From Entoloma clypeatum (taxonomy: Eukaryota > Basidiomycota > Agaricomycetes > Agaricales > Entolomataceae), in contig OY751490.1 in assembly GCA_963565915.1 (NCBI GenBank), positions 868,001 through 932,000 on the forward strand: DNA of 64,000 nt, given 5' to 3'. Each line of letters starts with the position of its first letter. Position 1 is the stretch's first letter. Shown here in pieces: positions 53,326-64,000 of the stretch. Both the position numbers and the translations under genes were made by a program. The notes under the pieces were generated by a model. That model was not told where the DNA came from, did no database searches, and saw only the letters and a list, made by a program, of their open reading frames with translations.

Positions 53326-53731
53326 CTATGGCCCTTACCTACAAATTTATGTAGTTGCGAGTTGTAGTATTTAATTTTTACTACAACATTGCAGCTCAGT
53401 TTGCTATCGCACAACTGAGGTTATATAACCTAGTTTTCTTGTATCTAATTCCACACCAAGCATACATCCAACCGTGCCACATATCAAGTAGTAAGTAGAT
53501 AGAATATGGTTATCTTGTGTTTGTAGTATATACTATGATGCCTTTTTAGCATCCTTTGCATTTCAAATCTGCTGAACATGAATGTCGGCAATCAAGCTGG
53601 CGAAAACTGGCAATATTGCCAGCCCCGACGGGGTGGCAACAGTGCCGCTGTCGGGATCGTGTTATGATTGGGATTCATCGAACCAAACCCATACCTGTCA
53701 GAAATTAAATTCCCATGCACCCACAAGGCAG

Positions 53732-53931
53732 NNNNNNNNNNNNNNNNNNNNNNNNNNNNNNNNNNNNNNNNNNNNNNNNNNNNNNNNNNNNNNNNNNNNN
53801 NNNNNNNNNNNNNNNNNNNNNNNNNNNNNNNNNNNNNNNNNNNNNNNNNNNNNNNNNNNNNNNNNNNNNNNNNNNNNNNNNNNNNNNNNNNNNNNNNNNN
53901 NNNNNNNNNNNNNNNNNNNNNNNNNNNNNNN
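53732..53931. other. Assembly gap (200 N)
   Basis: Exactly 200 N; placeholder size. 53932-54454 beyond it has only short frames and small CCCATA/CTGTAC-type tandem repeats at about 54200-54400. Confidence 0.99.
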
Positions 53932-54454
53932 CAGCCTCCAAAGCCAATCCGGCCCCAACGGGATGGAAATACTGCCCTCGGGAGCCAGGAGATTTTCCAT
54001 GCCCACCCTCATCCCACAAAATTCTCCTTCACACCAGAGCTCTTCTTCATCCTCGGTTCCTTTGTAGACTCCTTTATAGACTTTTCAATCTAATTTCCTG
54101 CTGTGTTCATCCCTTGTAAATCATGAGCTGCTAGTAGCAGCCCTAGTGCCTATACCTATCCTAGCATCAGTGAATGCCACAGGTAACCCTCAGATATCTT
54201 TGGCTCGACCTGTACCTGTACCCATGGACAGGTTTACAGGTTCCCATGGGTATCAATGTGGTTGGCATCTATGGACCTCTGCAGACAGCCAGAACATACT
54301 TCACGAAACCCATCCAACACTCCAACGGGCTTATTGGGGGTCCCGAAATGCATACCCATACCCATACCCATATCCAGCTGTACCTGTACCCCGACCGGAG
54401 CACCTCAATAAGCTGAAAGTAATATTATTCTGACACATCAGCCCAGCTGTCAGA

Positions 54455-54967
54455 TCAAGTGTCACCTGTTCGTGGGCTGACTCCGCTGTTGACGGAGTAT
54501 GACGTGAGAAGGGAAAAGATAGATGCAAGACGCTCAATCTCGACGGTGGGATCACCGCCGGAGAGCTTGAAGGACATTGCCTGCCGAAAGATGCCGAAAG
54601 TATTAGCAGGCGACGTGCCGCCATACTTGGTCGCTAAAGCATCCCAGGCTTCTTTGGGTGTGGCCAATGCCTTGATGTGGTCCTTGATGGACTCATCACA
54701 TCGTGTCTTTATGATCCCTAAAGCAGCAAGCTGCTTCTCGTGCCATTCCTCGATCTGGCGAGTGTTGGTCTGGACATTGCCAGTTTGTGTACCGCCCTTG
54801 TTATCCAGCCAAGACTTCGATTCCCAGATTTCGGCGGGTTGTAAGGACTCGCCAGTGACGTGACGCCAGAGGAAGGTCGACTGAAGGTAATCCTTCATTT
54901 GTTGCAACCAAAGGAGGTAGTTGGTGCCAGTGAATTTCTGAACAAAAGTGGAGACAGAGGTTGACAT
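54455..54967 (-). pseudogene. Copia Gag N-terminal part (UBN2 family), truncated
   Basis: Starts MSTSVSTFVQKFTGTNYLLW, the DUF4219-like opening of copia Gag, then the UBN2 core (WDALATKYGG, IFRQAMSFKLSGGDP, IERLASIFSLLTSY). About 165 codons are present and the domain stops abruptly in non-homologous sequence, so at least a third of Gag and all of Pol are lost. Confidence 0.85.
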
Positions 54968-55322
54968 GTTTGAAGAGTAAAAACTGAAAAAGGAAATATG
55001 GTCAGCATATGGTTTAATGAAAAACTGAGACACAGAGAAATAAATATTCAATCATGTGTGCTGCATGCTGCCGTGATTATCGCTGGCGTGGGCTTTCAGA
55101 ACGCCTGTAAGGCGGAGGAGGATCCTCATGCTCAGGGCACCTGAAGCCTGGTGCTGACAGATGACAGCACCGCCGATATTCAAGCGGATTTCCAGGAACA
55201 GTTTCTCTCCATGCCCAACGTCTGTAAGGCAGAGCAGGACTAGTGTCTAGTCCGGAGCAAGCAGCGCGTACACTTTCTAATACCGCCGGACATTGATGTC
55301 CATCCCTATCCACGAAGAAGCA

Positions 55323-55772
55323 TCAACAGCGATGACAATGCGCTACGATGAGTCCTTCAGGATGTGTTGCCCATCTTTCAAGACGGGATGGTGGATGGTG
55401 ATGACGATAGCCATCACTCATGTATCCAAAACAGGTGTCACACACTCGGTAGTAAACCCCCCGAGTGGTAGACGGCCAGTCATTAAGTACAAATTCTGGT
55501 ATAGGAGCATTTCTGCATCCTTGTGCCAGAGGCTCAGCTCCACGTCTGCGCAAAGGCGGACGTTGCCCAGAAGGCGGAGGTACAGGTACCGGTGACGGTG
55601 ACCTAGCGCGCTGGTTTGAAACCGAGCGGCTGCGACGGCCGCGAGCAGGCTCAGCAGTATCATCATCCTCAGGGGCGGCGATGCCAGCAGCCCTGGGAGT
55701 CCTTCTGTTCACTATGCAACAGCATGTAACTACAGTGTATACGATGACGAAGGCGGCGTATCTGCCAGCCAT
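55323..55772 (-). CDS. Leader ORF of the truncated copia element, 149 aa
   Basis: Lies between PBS and gag. A hydrophobic N-terminal stretch (YAAFVIVYTVVTCCCIVN, possible membrane or signal segment) is followed by RRTPRAAGIAAPEDDDTAEPARG, a basic Pro/Arg/Ser-rich segment and a Cys/His-rich end (CDTCFGYMSDGYRHHH ... AHCHRC) that could bind zinc. Standard copia elements have no such ORF here. The TPRAAGIAAPEDD part recurs in the gag-only element. Whether it is translated is unknown. Confidence 0.45.
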   Translation of the reverse strand: MAGRYAAFVIVYTVVTCCCIVNRRTPRAAGIAAPEDDDTAEPARGRRSRSVSNQRARSPSPVPVPPPSGQRPPLRRRGAEPLAQGCRNAPIPEFVLNDWPSTTRGVYYRVCDTCFGYMSDGYRHHHPPSRLERWATHPEGLIVAHCHRC

Positions 55773-55795
55773 AAGGGCCAGCGGGGCCCATAACC

Positions 55796-56158
55796 TGTTG
55801 AGAGTACTGGGGTGCGACATGTGGGACGACGTACAAAGTAGTTAGTATGTGTGGATAGAGAATCAGGTGAATAGCTTGTTAAGCTTGAGAAGAGTTATAG
55901 AGGCAACTGACGTGGGGGTAACTGGTTAAGTTCCTTATTCTCTATACTATGTACAGAGCTACTATTTATACTAATATATGCGCACAGACCATGTTGTGGT
56001 CTCTTTGTATGTACCTACACTAAAGACACATATATAGTAACTCATGGAGTGTTCCAGAGTATGACATCATACTGATGTCATGGATACATCATGATGACGT
56101 AGTGATCACGTGTTGCTTAGTCAGCAGGATCACAGTGCTAGAACCGATAGTTCCAACA
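55796..56158 (-). repeat. 5' LTR of the truncated copia element
   Basis: 363 bp, TGTTGGAAC...CTCTCAACA on the minus strand (TG...CA). Confidence 0.82.
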
Positions 56159-56639
56159 TAGGCATTAGTCTATAACAAGAATATGTGTTATATAATGGCT
56201 AAATTAGCCTTCAGTAAAAACAATATTTCTCATTAGGCACAACCTCTCTGGCTTCAATTTTTTGACAAGGACATGTTGGAACTGAATACACATATGATGG
56301 CCAGTGCACTTTTCTGATTTTCTCTCCTTTAACCTTTGGTCTTGACTGTTGCTTGACATGATCTTAATTACCAAGTGAATATTGAAAAATTGACACTGGT
56401 TATTGGATTTTGTTACAGACACTATACTATGAGAAAAATGGGATGGTTAGGATAAGGCTAACAATTCTTGGATGTGACAATCACCTGCAAGAATTTCAGA
56501 ATTTGGCGCAACAGCCCTAAGTACAGCACTAGATCCTGTTGCTTATTCTTGACTGGCTCAATGGTGGTGGTAGCTGGTATTTAAGTGTCCGCTTTGGACT
56601 TTGATTGCAGGTATATATATAATCAAGCTAGTAAAAAGT

Positions 56640-57800
56640 AGGTACTGGGTTTATGCTCTCAAATTCTGTTGTTTCTTCAGCGCCCTCTTTTTCTTCAGCT
56701 TGGCAAGTGCACTCAATTTTGTGACACCATGCTTGCGTGTAACAAAGCTGGGAAATACCTGACTATCCAATGTATTAGTTTGGAAAAAAGATCCAAGATT
56801 TCAAACACACTTACCAGTTCCACCAGTCCAGCAGTTCCTTAACATTGTCTTTCTCTTCTGGATCATCCAAGAATTCTAGAACACTGTCATAGAATCATTC
56901 AGAGTCAGTGGTAATGTCAGTCCGAGAGAAGACTGAGGAGGATGATAGTGCAAAGTGGAGCTACACACTGATCAGCAATCTAACAATGGAAAATTGCTGC
57001 TGAACACACTTGGGTGGCTATGTATGCCAGGGAAGCCGTGGTGACACAAGTCATATCATGTAATCAAGCATTGCCAGATCTTGTTGCTTTCACCTCTTTC
57101 TCCACTGAACTGGGCAAGGTGGAGATGTGCTTGTATGCCTGCTCATTAAGATTTAAATGATGTATGGAGGTTACAAAGGAATAGATACAACACACCCAAA
57201 TGAGAAGCTTGCTTTGGAAGAGGCCATTCCAAGGGTCTTTGGGGTTGTATTTATCCTCATAAACCAGCATCGGCCATTGATCACCATGGACAGCAATCTC
57301 GCCGCTGACAAGCTTTGCCTTCACACTAAGTGCGCTCAGTGAGTCACATCAAAAGAGAAGAGTTTATAAAAGAAACTCACTCTTGATCCTCCCAATCAAA
57401 ACCTGCAGGGCAGAGGAGTGCTCCAGTTACAGGATGATGGAAGCCTCAAGTTGTCTTTACATTTCAGGAGAGGGTTGGAACCAAGTACCCATTCCTCAGG
57501 GCTATCCAGTCCAGCAGTCAGACCTTGCACTCGATATCCCCTTCTGAATCTTTGAAAGGTGAGAGAATGGCAAACTGATGAGTGACAAAAAACATATGAG
57601 ATCAGCCATCTCCACAACCTGTGCTGGGCTCAAATTTATAACATGGTCAACTAGACCTGACCAAAGTGTGATTAATCAATACCTGTGGACTGCACATGGC
57701 GTGCACAGTTCTGCCAAAGTGCCGCCCATGGTGGATTCAAGGATCACTTTTGTGGCTGCATTCACGACACCGGTCAGTTGAGGCTTCATAGAGAATTAGA
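56640..57800 (-). pseudogene. DUF6698-like gene, decayed
   Basis: Minus-strand relic of a family expanded in Agaricomycetes and often found with transposons. Recognisable blocks in order: IQKGISSARSD (about 57540), NVKTT.GFHHPVTGALLCPAGFDWEDQE (57465-57385), VHGDQWPMLVYEDKYNPKDPWNGLF and SSVEKE.KATRSGNA (57290-57067), TTASLAYIATQV (about 57035), SVFSRTDITTDSE.FYDSVLEFLDDPEE and VKELLDWWNW (56935-56815). TGA codons at 57464, 57446, 57064 and 56895 all stand where Arg is expected. Function of the family is unknown. Confidence 0.72.
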
Positions 57801-57964
57801 GACTCATGGTGTTTTCCTCTTTGAGGCCTTGAGAGCACTGACATGGACCCTGGGTTCTTCAGGAGGCGGCGATAAGCCTTCACTGGCCATCGAAAAGAAT
57901 GAAGAAGGAGGCTAGAAGGCTAACTAATGTGAGGAAGGTAAAGAAAGAAACTCCTGTTGTTTAG

Positions 57965-58445
57965 TGTTCAAAAGTTCAGTCCAGTCCGGTTTTTTGTCCA
58001 AAAAATTAAGAACCAGAACCAAGACTGGTTGAGTGGTTTCTCCAAAAAACTAAAACCAGGACTGGACCGGTCAAAGACTGGTGAACCAGTCTTTTTTTTT
58101 CTCAAAAAAGGAAACCAGAACTGGTTCGAACTGATTTAAACTGGTAATTTTCCAACTCATTAAAACTGTTTCAAAATATGATTTATGACACATTTCAAAA
58201 CATTTTATAGAAGATTTGATGAACAAGTCCATGTGAACCTATAAGAACCTGTGTGAACCTATGACCAGTTTATATTTTTTGAGTCTCAAATCAAGACTGG
58301 TGTTACACCAGTCTTCTTTCTTTCCAAAATTTGAAGAACCTGAGACTGGTCAATCCTCAAAAATCTGAAACTTTAGACTGCAGTCCAGTCTTTCACCAGT
58401 CTTTACCAGTCTGGTTCTGGTCCAGTTCTAGGTCTTTGAGACTGG
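57965..58445. repeat. Dense GACTGGT/ACCAGTC repeat cluster
   Basis: About 480 bp with well over a dozen copies of ACTGG/CCAGT cores in both orientations, several in near-perfect hairpins (for example AAGACTGGTGTTACACCAGTCTT), separated by A/T runs. No gene. Confidence 0.75.
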
Positions 58446-60374
58446 ACTTCATAACACTACTGTTGCTGGCATTTTTAAAGGCCCAAGGCACAATGACTAA
58501 ACAAAAGGGTGGGGGAAAAGGACCCACATCAGAGTCATACCAAGCTGTTGAGTCAAGTCATTTGGTTCAGGAATGTCAAGTATCGTTGTGCTGGTGACTC
58601 ATGGCAGCTGTGCCATATAAGCTTGACTCTTGTGGGTAATTTCTAAAAGAAAGTCAGCATCTGCAACTTAGCTTTCTACTGCGCTATGACTCAGACACTA
58701 TTAAGAAGAGTTACCAGGGTGCCAACCTACCGGTGAAACAAAGGAAGTGAGTCTGGGGATGAGCGCGAGCGATATCTCTATCACACACACAAACACCAAA
58801 CACAACAACGAAGACCGAACAAGTCTCGCGATGTGTACTTCTCAATCGATATAGTTCGGGGTGATGAGTGGGATCACTCAGGATGCGACTCTTCCAAACA
58901 ACAATTGAATAACTCATTTAGCGATGGCTCGATAGGTCTCAAACAAGACTTAGAGATAGTTCTCAATAGATAATGAACCGAGGTTTGTGATTTCCGGACC
59001 AACAAGACTTCGCAAACACGATCTCGACCGAATACGAACACGACAATGACCAATATGACCGATAGATAACACGATTTGATGATTGACAAGTTCTCGAACA
59101 CACAAAACACAATTGCGACTGACTTCTGATGCAAACCAAACGATCTCAAGGCTTCAATGATACTCGCGAACGACGACAGATGCACAAGACAAATGCTATC
59201 AATTCTGGGGCACAATCTAACCTAACCTATCTACCACAAAACTACGAGATTTTATACATGAGCAGCAATAAATATAGAAAAAGGTTGCATGTGGTATCGA
59301 TAAATGGTATCCAGTCAAGTGACCTTCGCTAGAGTCGTTTCGATGCGCCCATGTGGTGGACAACGCCACAGGTACGCCCCTTTTCCATATCCAAACCTCT
59401 GCCGCACTGGAGAGGCCACTATTTCAATATCTTGGTTTTGCGATGTACCCGGGACGATGCCGATTAGTTACCGTGAGGTATCAGCTGCATCAATTAAGGG
59501 TCGCCTTGATAAGCCACCCATCAGATTCGGTCCCTATCAAAGTTCACCATAAGGTCACGTTGATCGCGACGTATCAAACCCGATCTCGGTCTGTATCATC
59601 CGATGTCATTTCGATATTCCTGATATGGACGATTTGGACGTGGAGCACGGCGCACGTTGACCAAACCTCTCGCAAGAATGTCTCCGGTCAAGCCCCGATG
59701 TATGGTAGACAGTGCTAGTGTCATCGATAAATCCAATATAACCCATCTCCTTGTTTCACGCTTCGTCGCGAGAGGCACTCGATAGTCTTTTCTATCTCGC
59801 GAGACGATCCCATAGCTCTCGAGTATCATAGCTAAGCCCATAGTGGTGACCAGCGCTATGTCCTACATTGCCAGGGTCGCTGGTCTCTCTCTCTAACGTC
59901 GCCACTAAGTCCTCAGAATCGGAGCTCATCTAGGACTCTCTATATCCCTTAGAGATAGTGTGAAAGGGTGCAAAACGCGCAGATTTTAGGCCTAGACGCA
60001 TCGCGGCCTTATCATCTCCCCCACACTAAATCCTGACTGTCCCAGTCAATCCTATCTAACGACAGCGATATGACCAGTCCACTCTAGCACCGCTTTCCAT
60101 ATATTCGAGTTCCACCCCAAAACGTGTTCTCGTGAGACGGCCCCACTTGACACGCCGCACTGTGGACACACAAAGTCCGCACTCGGCCCCCACTGGCCTG
60201 ATGTTTGCCTATACCAAGTAACATCAAAGGTTTTGCCGTTCTCGCGACCTAACTCCACGCTGATGGATCTTGACAGATAACTTCCTCCGCAGTAGCCTCG
60301 CGAGACTTCCAATTCCCATAAAGGCTGGGGCAGTCTGCCTCATTCCCCAGTTCTCACTTTTCCTCTCGTTCAAC
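58446..60374. other. No supported gene; upstream region of the orphan gene pair
   Basis: Short frames only. From about 58.8 kb on, the sequence becomes CpG-rich with repeated TCGCGA words (about 58826, 59166, 59769, 59796, 60242, 60297), a property shared by the two genes downstream. CTCCCCCACACTAAA occurs about 355 bp before the ATG at 60375. Confidence 0.5.
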
Positions 60375-62019
60375 ATGACCACGTCTCCGAACGAACTCTA
60401 CACTTGCCTTTCTAAATTTGAGGTCGAACTCAATATCCTCACCGATCTCAACCGACTCCGCAAGTCCGGAGAAGCATGGATTCGGGAAATCTTATCAGAA
60501 CTTCACGATACACTGGTAAGTGATGCTCGCGAGACCCCATTTCCTACTCAAACATTTCTTCTTTCAGGTCGCGGCTGCAGGTTGTGTGGATGACTACGCC
60601 GAGCGGCTCTTAAACACCATTGCGTACAACTTATACCGCACCAGCTACACGATGGACCGCCGCTGGTGGAAATGGTGGCCCGACCTTCATGGGCAAACCC
60701 TCCAAGACCTCCCTGAGGTGAGTCGTTTGCTTATTTGTTTTGCTAATTTCCACATTACATTTATGCAGGATCGCCTACTGGAAGAGGACGAGGCCATCCC
60801 TGTCCCTGTCCCGTCCATCTCTAGCGGGAAACGACCCGCAAAGCTCATCGCGAAAGCCGTGGAGTACATGACGGCCGGTCCAACTTCACCCAACATCGAG
60901 GACAAGAACAAGTCGACCTCTTGCGCTGCACGATCTAAGCCTGTGACCCGTGCTAGCGGTAAGCGTGCGGCTCCCCATTCGCCTCCCAGTCAGGGAGCTC
61001 TCAAGGTGAACTTCCTGATCATTTCTTTTACTTCTTACTAAATTTCCTTCTAGAAACGTCGCTCCGATATTGGTCGTCAAGCTTCGCAAGCAGACAGCGA
61101 GGACGATGACGTCGAGGTGGTCGACGCGCACACCCCCGCCAGACCTCAACCCGTCGCTAAAAGGCCCCGTGTCGTAACAGCGCCCGCGGCCACTCAGAAA
61201 GTGCCCGCGAGGCCCCCTACTCAACCCGAACCAAAACCCGCCATGGTCGCGAAAGAACTGCAGGTCGACGCGAAAGAAGGTACTGCGCTCAAGGCAGATG
61301 AGTTGCGACAACTCCGTGTTGCGTTGCCCGTTATGGTACGTTTTCTTTCTTCCTGACTCATTCTATAGTTAACTATGTCTTTTCTTAGCCCAGCCTTCCC
61401 TGCCTCGTTTGCGCTGGTGGACCAAGTGCGGCTCGCTGCCGTTTCCAAGGTTGGGGCAAGAAGTGCTCCAACTGCCAGAGCGGCAGCCGGGTAGGATGCT
61501 CTTTCGAGGTGAGTGGTGAACGTGCGGAACTCCTCGCGACCATGGCCCATGCCTTTGGTCAATCAAGCGCTGCTGGTGCGTCCTACCATCTGCCCTCTTT
61601 TACTAGCCGCTAACAATTTATTTCCAGCCATCCACGAGACTCTTGTCGACATTCATGCCTCGACTGCTCTCTACTTCCACCTCTCAGAAGCCTTGTCATC
61701 CCTCGCCGCTCGTCGCGAGCGGTCCATCACCTATTTCCTTCACCAGTTGGCTCAGCTGTATCGTCGCGAGGGCGACTTTCCTCAGGGCCTGGTAGCTGAC
61801 GAGGCGGCTCGCCAGGAGCTCTTCGAAGTCTTTGGCCTCGCTCGATTCGACCCTCCCACTGGTCAACAGTCCTCCCGCGAGAATCCCATCTTTGTCAAGA
61901 AGGTTTCGCCTGTCCATGAATCAGACTCGGCTTCTGACGAGGACTCCCCTGTGGAGGAAGATGCCGATGAAGTCGCGAAGGATCTGTTTGTTCAGGGGTT
62001 GTCTTGCGATGTCGCCTAG
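60375..62019 (+). CDS. Hypothetical protein with six-Cys cluster, 462 aa
   Basis: Six exons, all in phase: 60375-60515, 60568-60717, 60769-61005, 61054-61335, 61389-61575, 61628-62019. The N-terminal about 95 residues are helical and Trp-rich (RRWWKWWPDLHG). Residues about 100-265 are low-complexity, basic and Pro/Ala-rich with KRxR nuclear-signal-like patches. A Cys cluster CX2CX8CX8CX2CX7C (residues about 275-307) follows and could hold zinc; it is not the Zn2Cys6 spacing. The C-terminus is helical then very acidic. An apparent GTGAGT donor at 61509 must be skipped, since the reading frame continues through it. Nuclear DNA or RNA binding is a guess. Confidence 0.75.
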
Positions 62020-62709
62020 GTACTGCGGGCCTTCTTTCTTTGTTATATTTGCACATGTTGCGGGCTATATGCCCTTATATTTTCTCTGTATACACTCGCT
62101 GCGGGCTTACGCCCAAATATATTGCTTTTCTTCGTTCTTTGATTAAGTCCATTAAGGGCCTCCTGTTCAGAACTACAGTATTTCTAAGTCTATCGCAAAG
62201 ACGTTGGACGAAGTCTCGTTTTACTTTGATCGTTATGCTGTTTGGTACTCAGGGGTTCGGTATATCTATTTGACGGTGATTATGTCTTTCTGATATCTCC
62301 TTCCGAGATTCCGCTCTTTCATGTTCTGTTTCATTTATGGCGATTTGAGGTTCGCAATTGTACTGGAACAGGCTCGCGACCCCCCACTCCCCCACACTAA
62401 AGAATACAACTCTCCGAGTTGGACGTCGCTCTATTCCGTGAAGGCAAGACTAGCATCGCAAAGGTACCCCTGTCGACTATCACAAGGACTGACTATCCCC
62501 TCGTAGAGGGAACCGCCGTGCCTAACCACGCAATCCCGGGCGCCACTACCATCCGGTATAGCACGGCCTCAAAAAAAACTTTCGTTACTAAGTCGCCAGG
62601 GAAGCTATAAAAGCCCGCGACCACTCGAAGAGTCAACTACCCTCACCCTAGCACAAATCAACACCGCTAGACAAACTTGCCCTCGGGTCACACGCCGCCT
62701 CTAAAAGAG
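62020..62709 (+). other. Intergenic region between the two orphan genes
   Basis: Contains CTCCCCCACACTAAA (about 62386-62400), identical to the sequence upstream of the first gene, about 310 bp before the second ATG. No gene seen. Confidence 0.5.
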
Positions 62710-64000
62710 ATGTCTAACGAAGACAAAACCCAGGCCGTGAAAAAGGTCTTAGCCTCGCTCATCGGTTCATTCCCGGACGATCCTCAGGCACCCCCCAAGA
62801 AACTGCCAACCTGCTCCGAAGCATACCTCATCTGTCGGTACGCGTATGACGACCTCAAAGTACGTCGCGACAGCGCACCGAACCTTGTTTGACCATTCCA
62901 ACTATTCCGTCAGCCTCTAAATCTCCGTCATGCACATATTTCCAATGAGTACCTCAAGGACGCACAACTCGCGGACCACGTTTTCTTAGCTAGGAACGGC
63001 CTACAGGCGTTCCATGACAAGAACAAGTCTTGGAGACTCCCGCCCATGTTCTTTACCCTCAAGGACATGGTCGCGTACATACGATACCTGCGTCAAGGAC
63101 CTACAGCCACCGAGGAGACCGCGCCTCCACCTGCAAGTGATCCTCCGGCCAACAGCGAGAAACCCGAAGTGAGTCGACGCGAGAGCTGGAGTCCGTCCCC
63201 CGCACTAATTGAATGGCTCGACCAGGTCAAGGTAACTGATCCCGACGCCGATCTCAATCTCGACGTCTCTAATATCCCGGATGCAAACAGCCCGTCCGCT
63301 GCCGCGGAACCCGAACTAACCCAGTCGGGGACAGCGACGACAGCGACGGAAACGCCGAGCGCCCCACCGAACCTCGTAAGCGATCGCGAGATGATGAATC
63401 TGATCATGAGGTCTGTCATTATTCGTATACTACCTTCCAACTTCCAATGGTATTGAAGCCGCTTCTCGCTACTGTGCAAGAAGATGGACGTCGACCCCGA
63501 GACCCTCCATCCCATTACTGCGGACGATGGGTCTGCCAAGAAGTCCGTTACAGCTCCCTCGACGGAGAAATCATCGCCCGGCACGGTACGTCGACATACT
63601 GCCCCCGACAATCTCCGCTAATTTTCCCCATATCACAGAAAGGGTCTGGGTCGAAGGGCAAATCGGCCCCGGGTCCCAAATCCAACAAGAAACCGCGGCT
63701 GGAGACCAAAGAAGCCCCGTTCAAGGACACAGCGCCGGTGGGACCAGCACAAGTGGAGCAGCGAGGCAATTTCCACAAAGAAGGTACCGTACTAAACGTA
63801 TCCGCCTTCTTTATCCAAGCTAATATGTCACCCCGCAGCTGCTTGCTTCGCGATGGACAATCCTCTCGCAAACAAGATCCTCTCGGAGACTGGGTCGATC
63901 CTGGAGACGCCCCTGACACACACCGAGAAGTCCCTTCGTGACACCAAGGCCCTCGTCCGATCCCAATTTCTCACTACAATTTCTTCTCTTGATTACAACT
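62710..64000 (+). CDS. Hypothetical protein, multi-exon, truncated by window end
   Basis: Exons in phase: 62710-62859, 62914-63410, 63459-63585, 63639-63783, 63839 to the window end (still open). The N-terminus (MSNEDKTQAVKKVLASLIG) and residues about 51-110 (ADHVFLARNGLQAFHDKNKSW, FFTLKDMVAYIRYLR) look folded and helical. A long Pro/Ala/Glu/Thr-rich disordered region follows, then a basic Lys-rich patch (KGKSAPGPKSNKKPRLE) and a helical segment (DNPLANKILSETGSILETPL). No known domain recognised. Same strand, intron style, CpG-rich composition and upstream motif as the gene before it. Confidence 0.68.

Larger units (their letters stand above)
54455..56158 (-). mobile_element. Truncated copia element (5' LTR, leader ORF, start of gag)
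   Basis: On the minus strand: 5' LTR 56158-55796, PBS GGTTATGGGCCCC directly next to it (55795-55783), a leader ORF (55772-55323), then gag from 54967, which breaks off at 54455. Everything downstream (rest of gag, pol, 3' LTR) is absent. The PBS is the same as in the gag-only element although the LTR and Gag differ, so this is a second copia lineage. Confidence 0.85.

Noticed and set aside
61509..61514. GTGAGT as a splice donor after the Cys cluster
   Set aside because: The frame continues through it and joins the next exon in phase, while using it would lose that continuity.
1..64000. CRISPR arrays, bacterial operons, phage or plasmid features
   Set aside because: Short spliceosomal introns, LTR retrotransposons and KDZ genes show a fungal nuclear genome; no spaced identical repeats of CRISPR type were seen.

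Overview
The window is fungal and fits an Agaricomycete basidiomycete. Host genes carry many short introns (about 45-65 nt, GT-AG), and the repeats are typical of mushroom-forming fungi: Ty3 chromoviruses with chromodomains, Ty1/copia elements, a KDZ transposase and a DUF6698-type gene. Three runs of exactly 200 N are scaffold gaps.

Layout. 1-4.5 kb: 5' part of a minus-strand Ty3 element (family A, copy 1) inserted in a copia remnant, which also carries a hairpin MITE in its protease active site. 4.8-8.1 kb: no supported gene. 8.1-24.5 kb: the host gene island, holding an eight-exon orphan gene (-), an RD/RE-repeat protein (+), an FAD monooxygenase (-), then after a gene-poor stretch a KAPA synthase (BioF type, -), POP5 (-) and a DUF4140/DUF4139 protein (+). 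POP5 and the DUF4139 gene are divergent with 167 bp between start codons. 24.7-26.0 kb: a MULE-like element with about 275-bp terminal inverted repeats and a 9-bp target duplication. 26.4-26.7 kb: a DDE transposase relic.

27.0-38.6 kb: a plus-strand Ty3 element (family B; LTRs and a GCAAC target duplication present) split by a second, minus-strand family A copy. 39.1 and 49.3 kb: family A solo LTRs, each with a perfect 5-bp target duplication. 39.75-45.97 kb: a complete copia-type element that has gag but no pol (TR-GAG/LARD type). 46.6-50.2 kb: a decayed KDZ transposase gene split by a solo LTR. 50.2-58.5 kb: further repeats, a truncated copia element and a DUF6698-type pseudogene. 60.4-64 kb: two adjacent multi-exon orphan genes, the second running off the window.

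The most interesting observations concern retroelement biology. Family B has a 10-nt self-complementary candidate for self-priming. Both Ty3 families carry the same in-frame GGATTTT heptamer in a gag/pol overlap with pol in the -1 frame; in family A it is followed by a stem conserved between copies. Twelve nonsense codons noted in four unrelated decayed elements are all TGA, at least eleven of them at expected Arg (CGA) positions, which points to CpG C-to-T decay. Family A also has an extra small ORF between chromodomain and 3' LTR. No single unmistakable new defence or catalytic system was seen.
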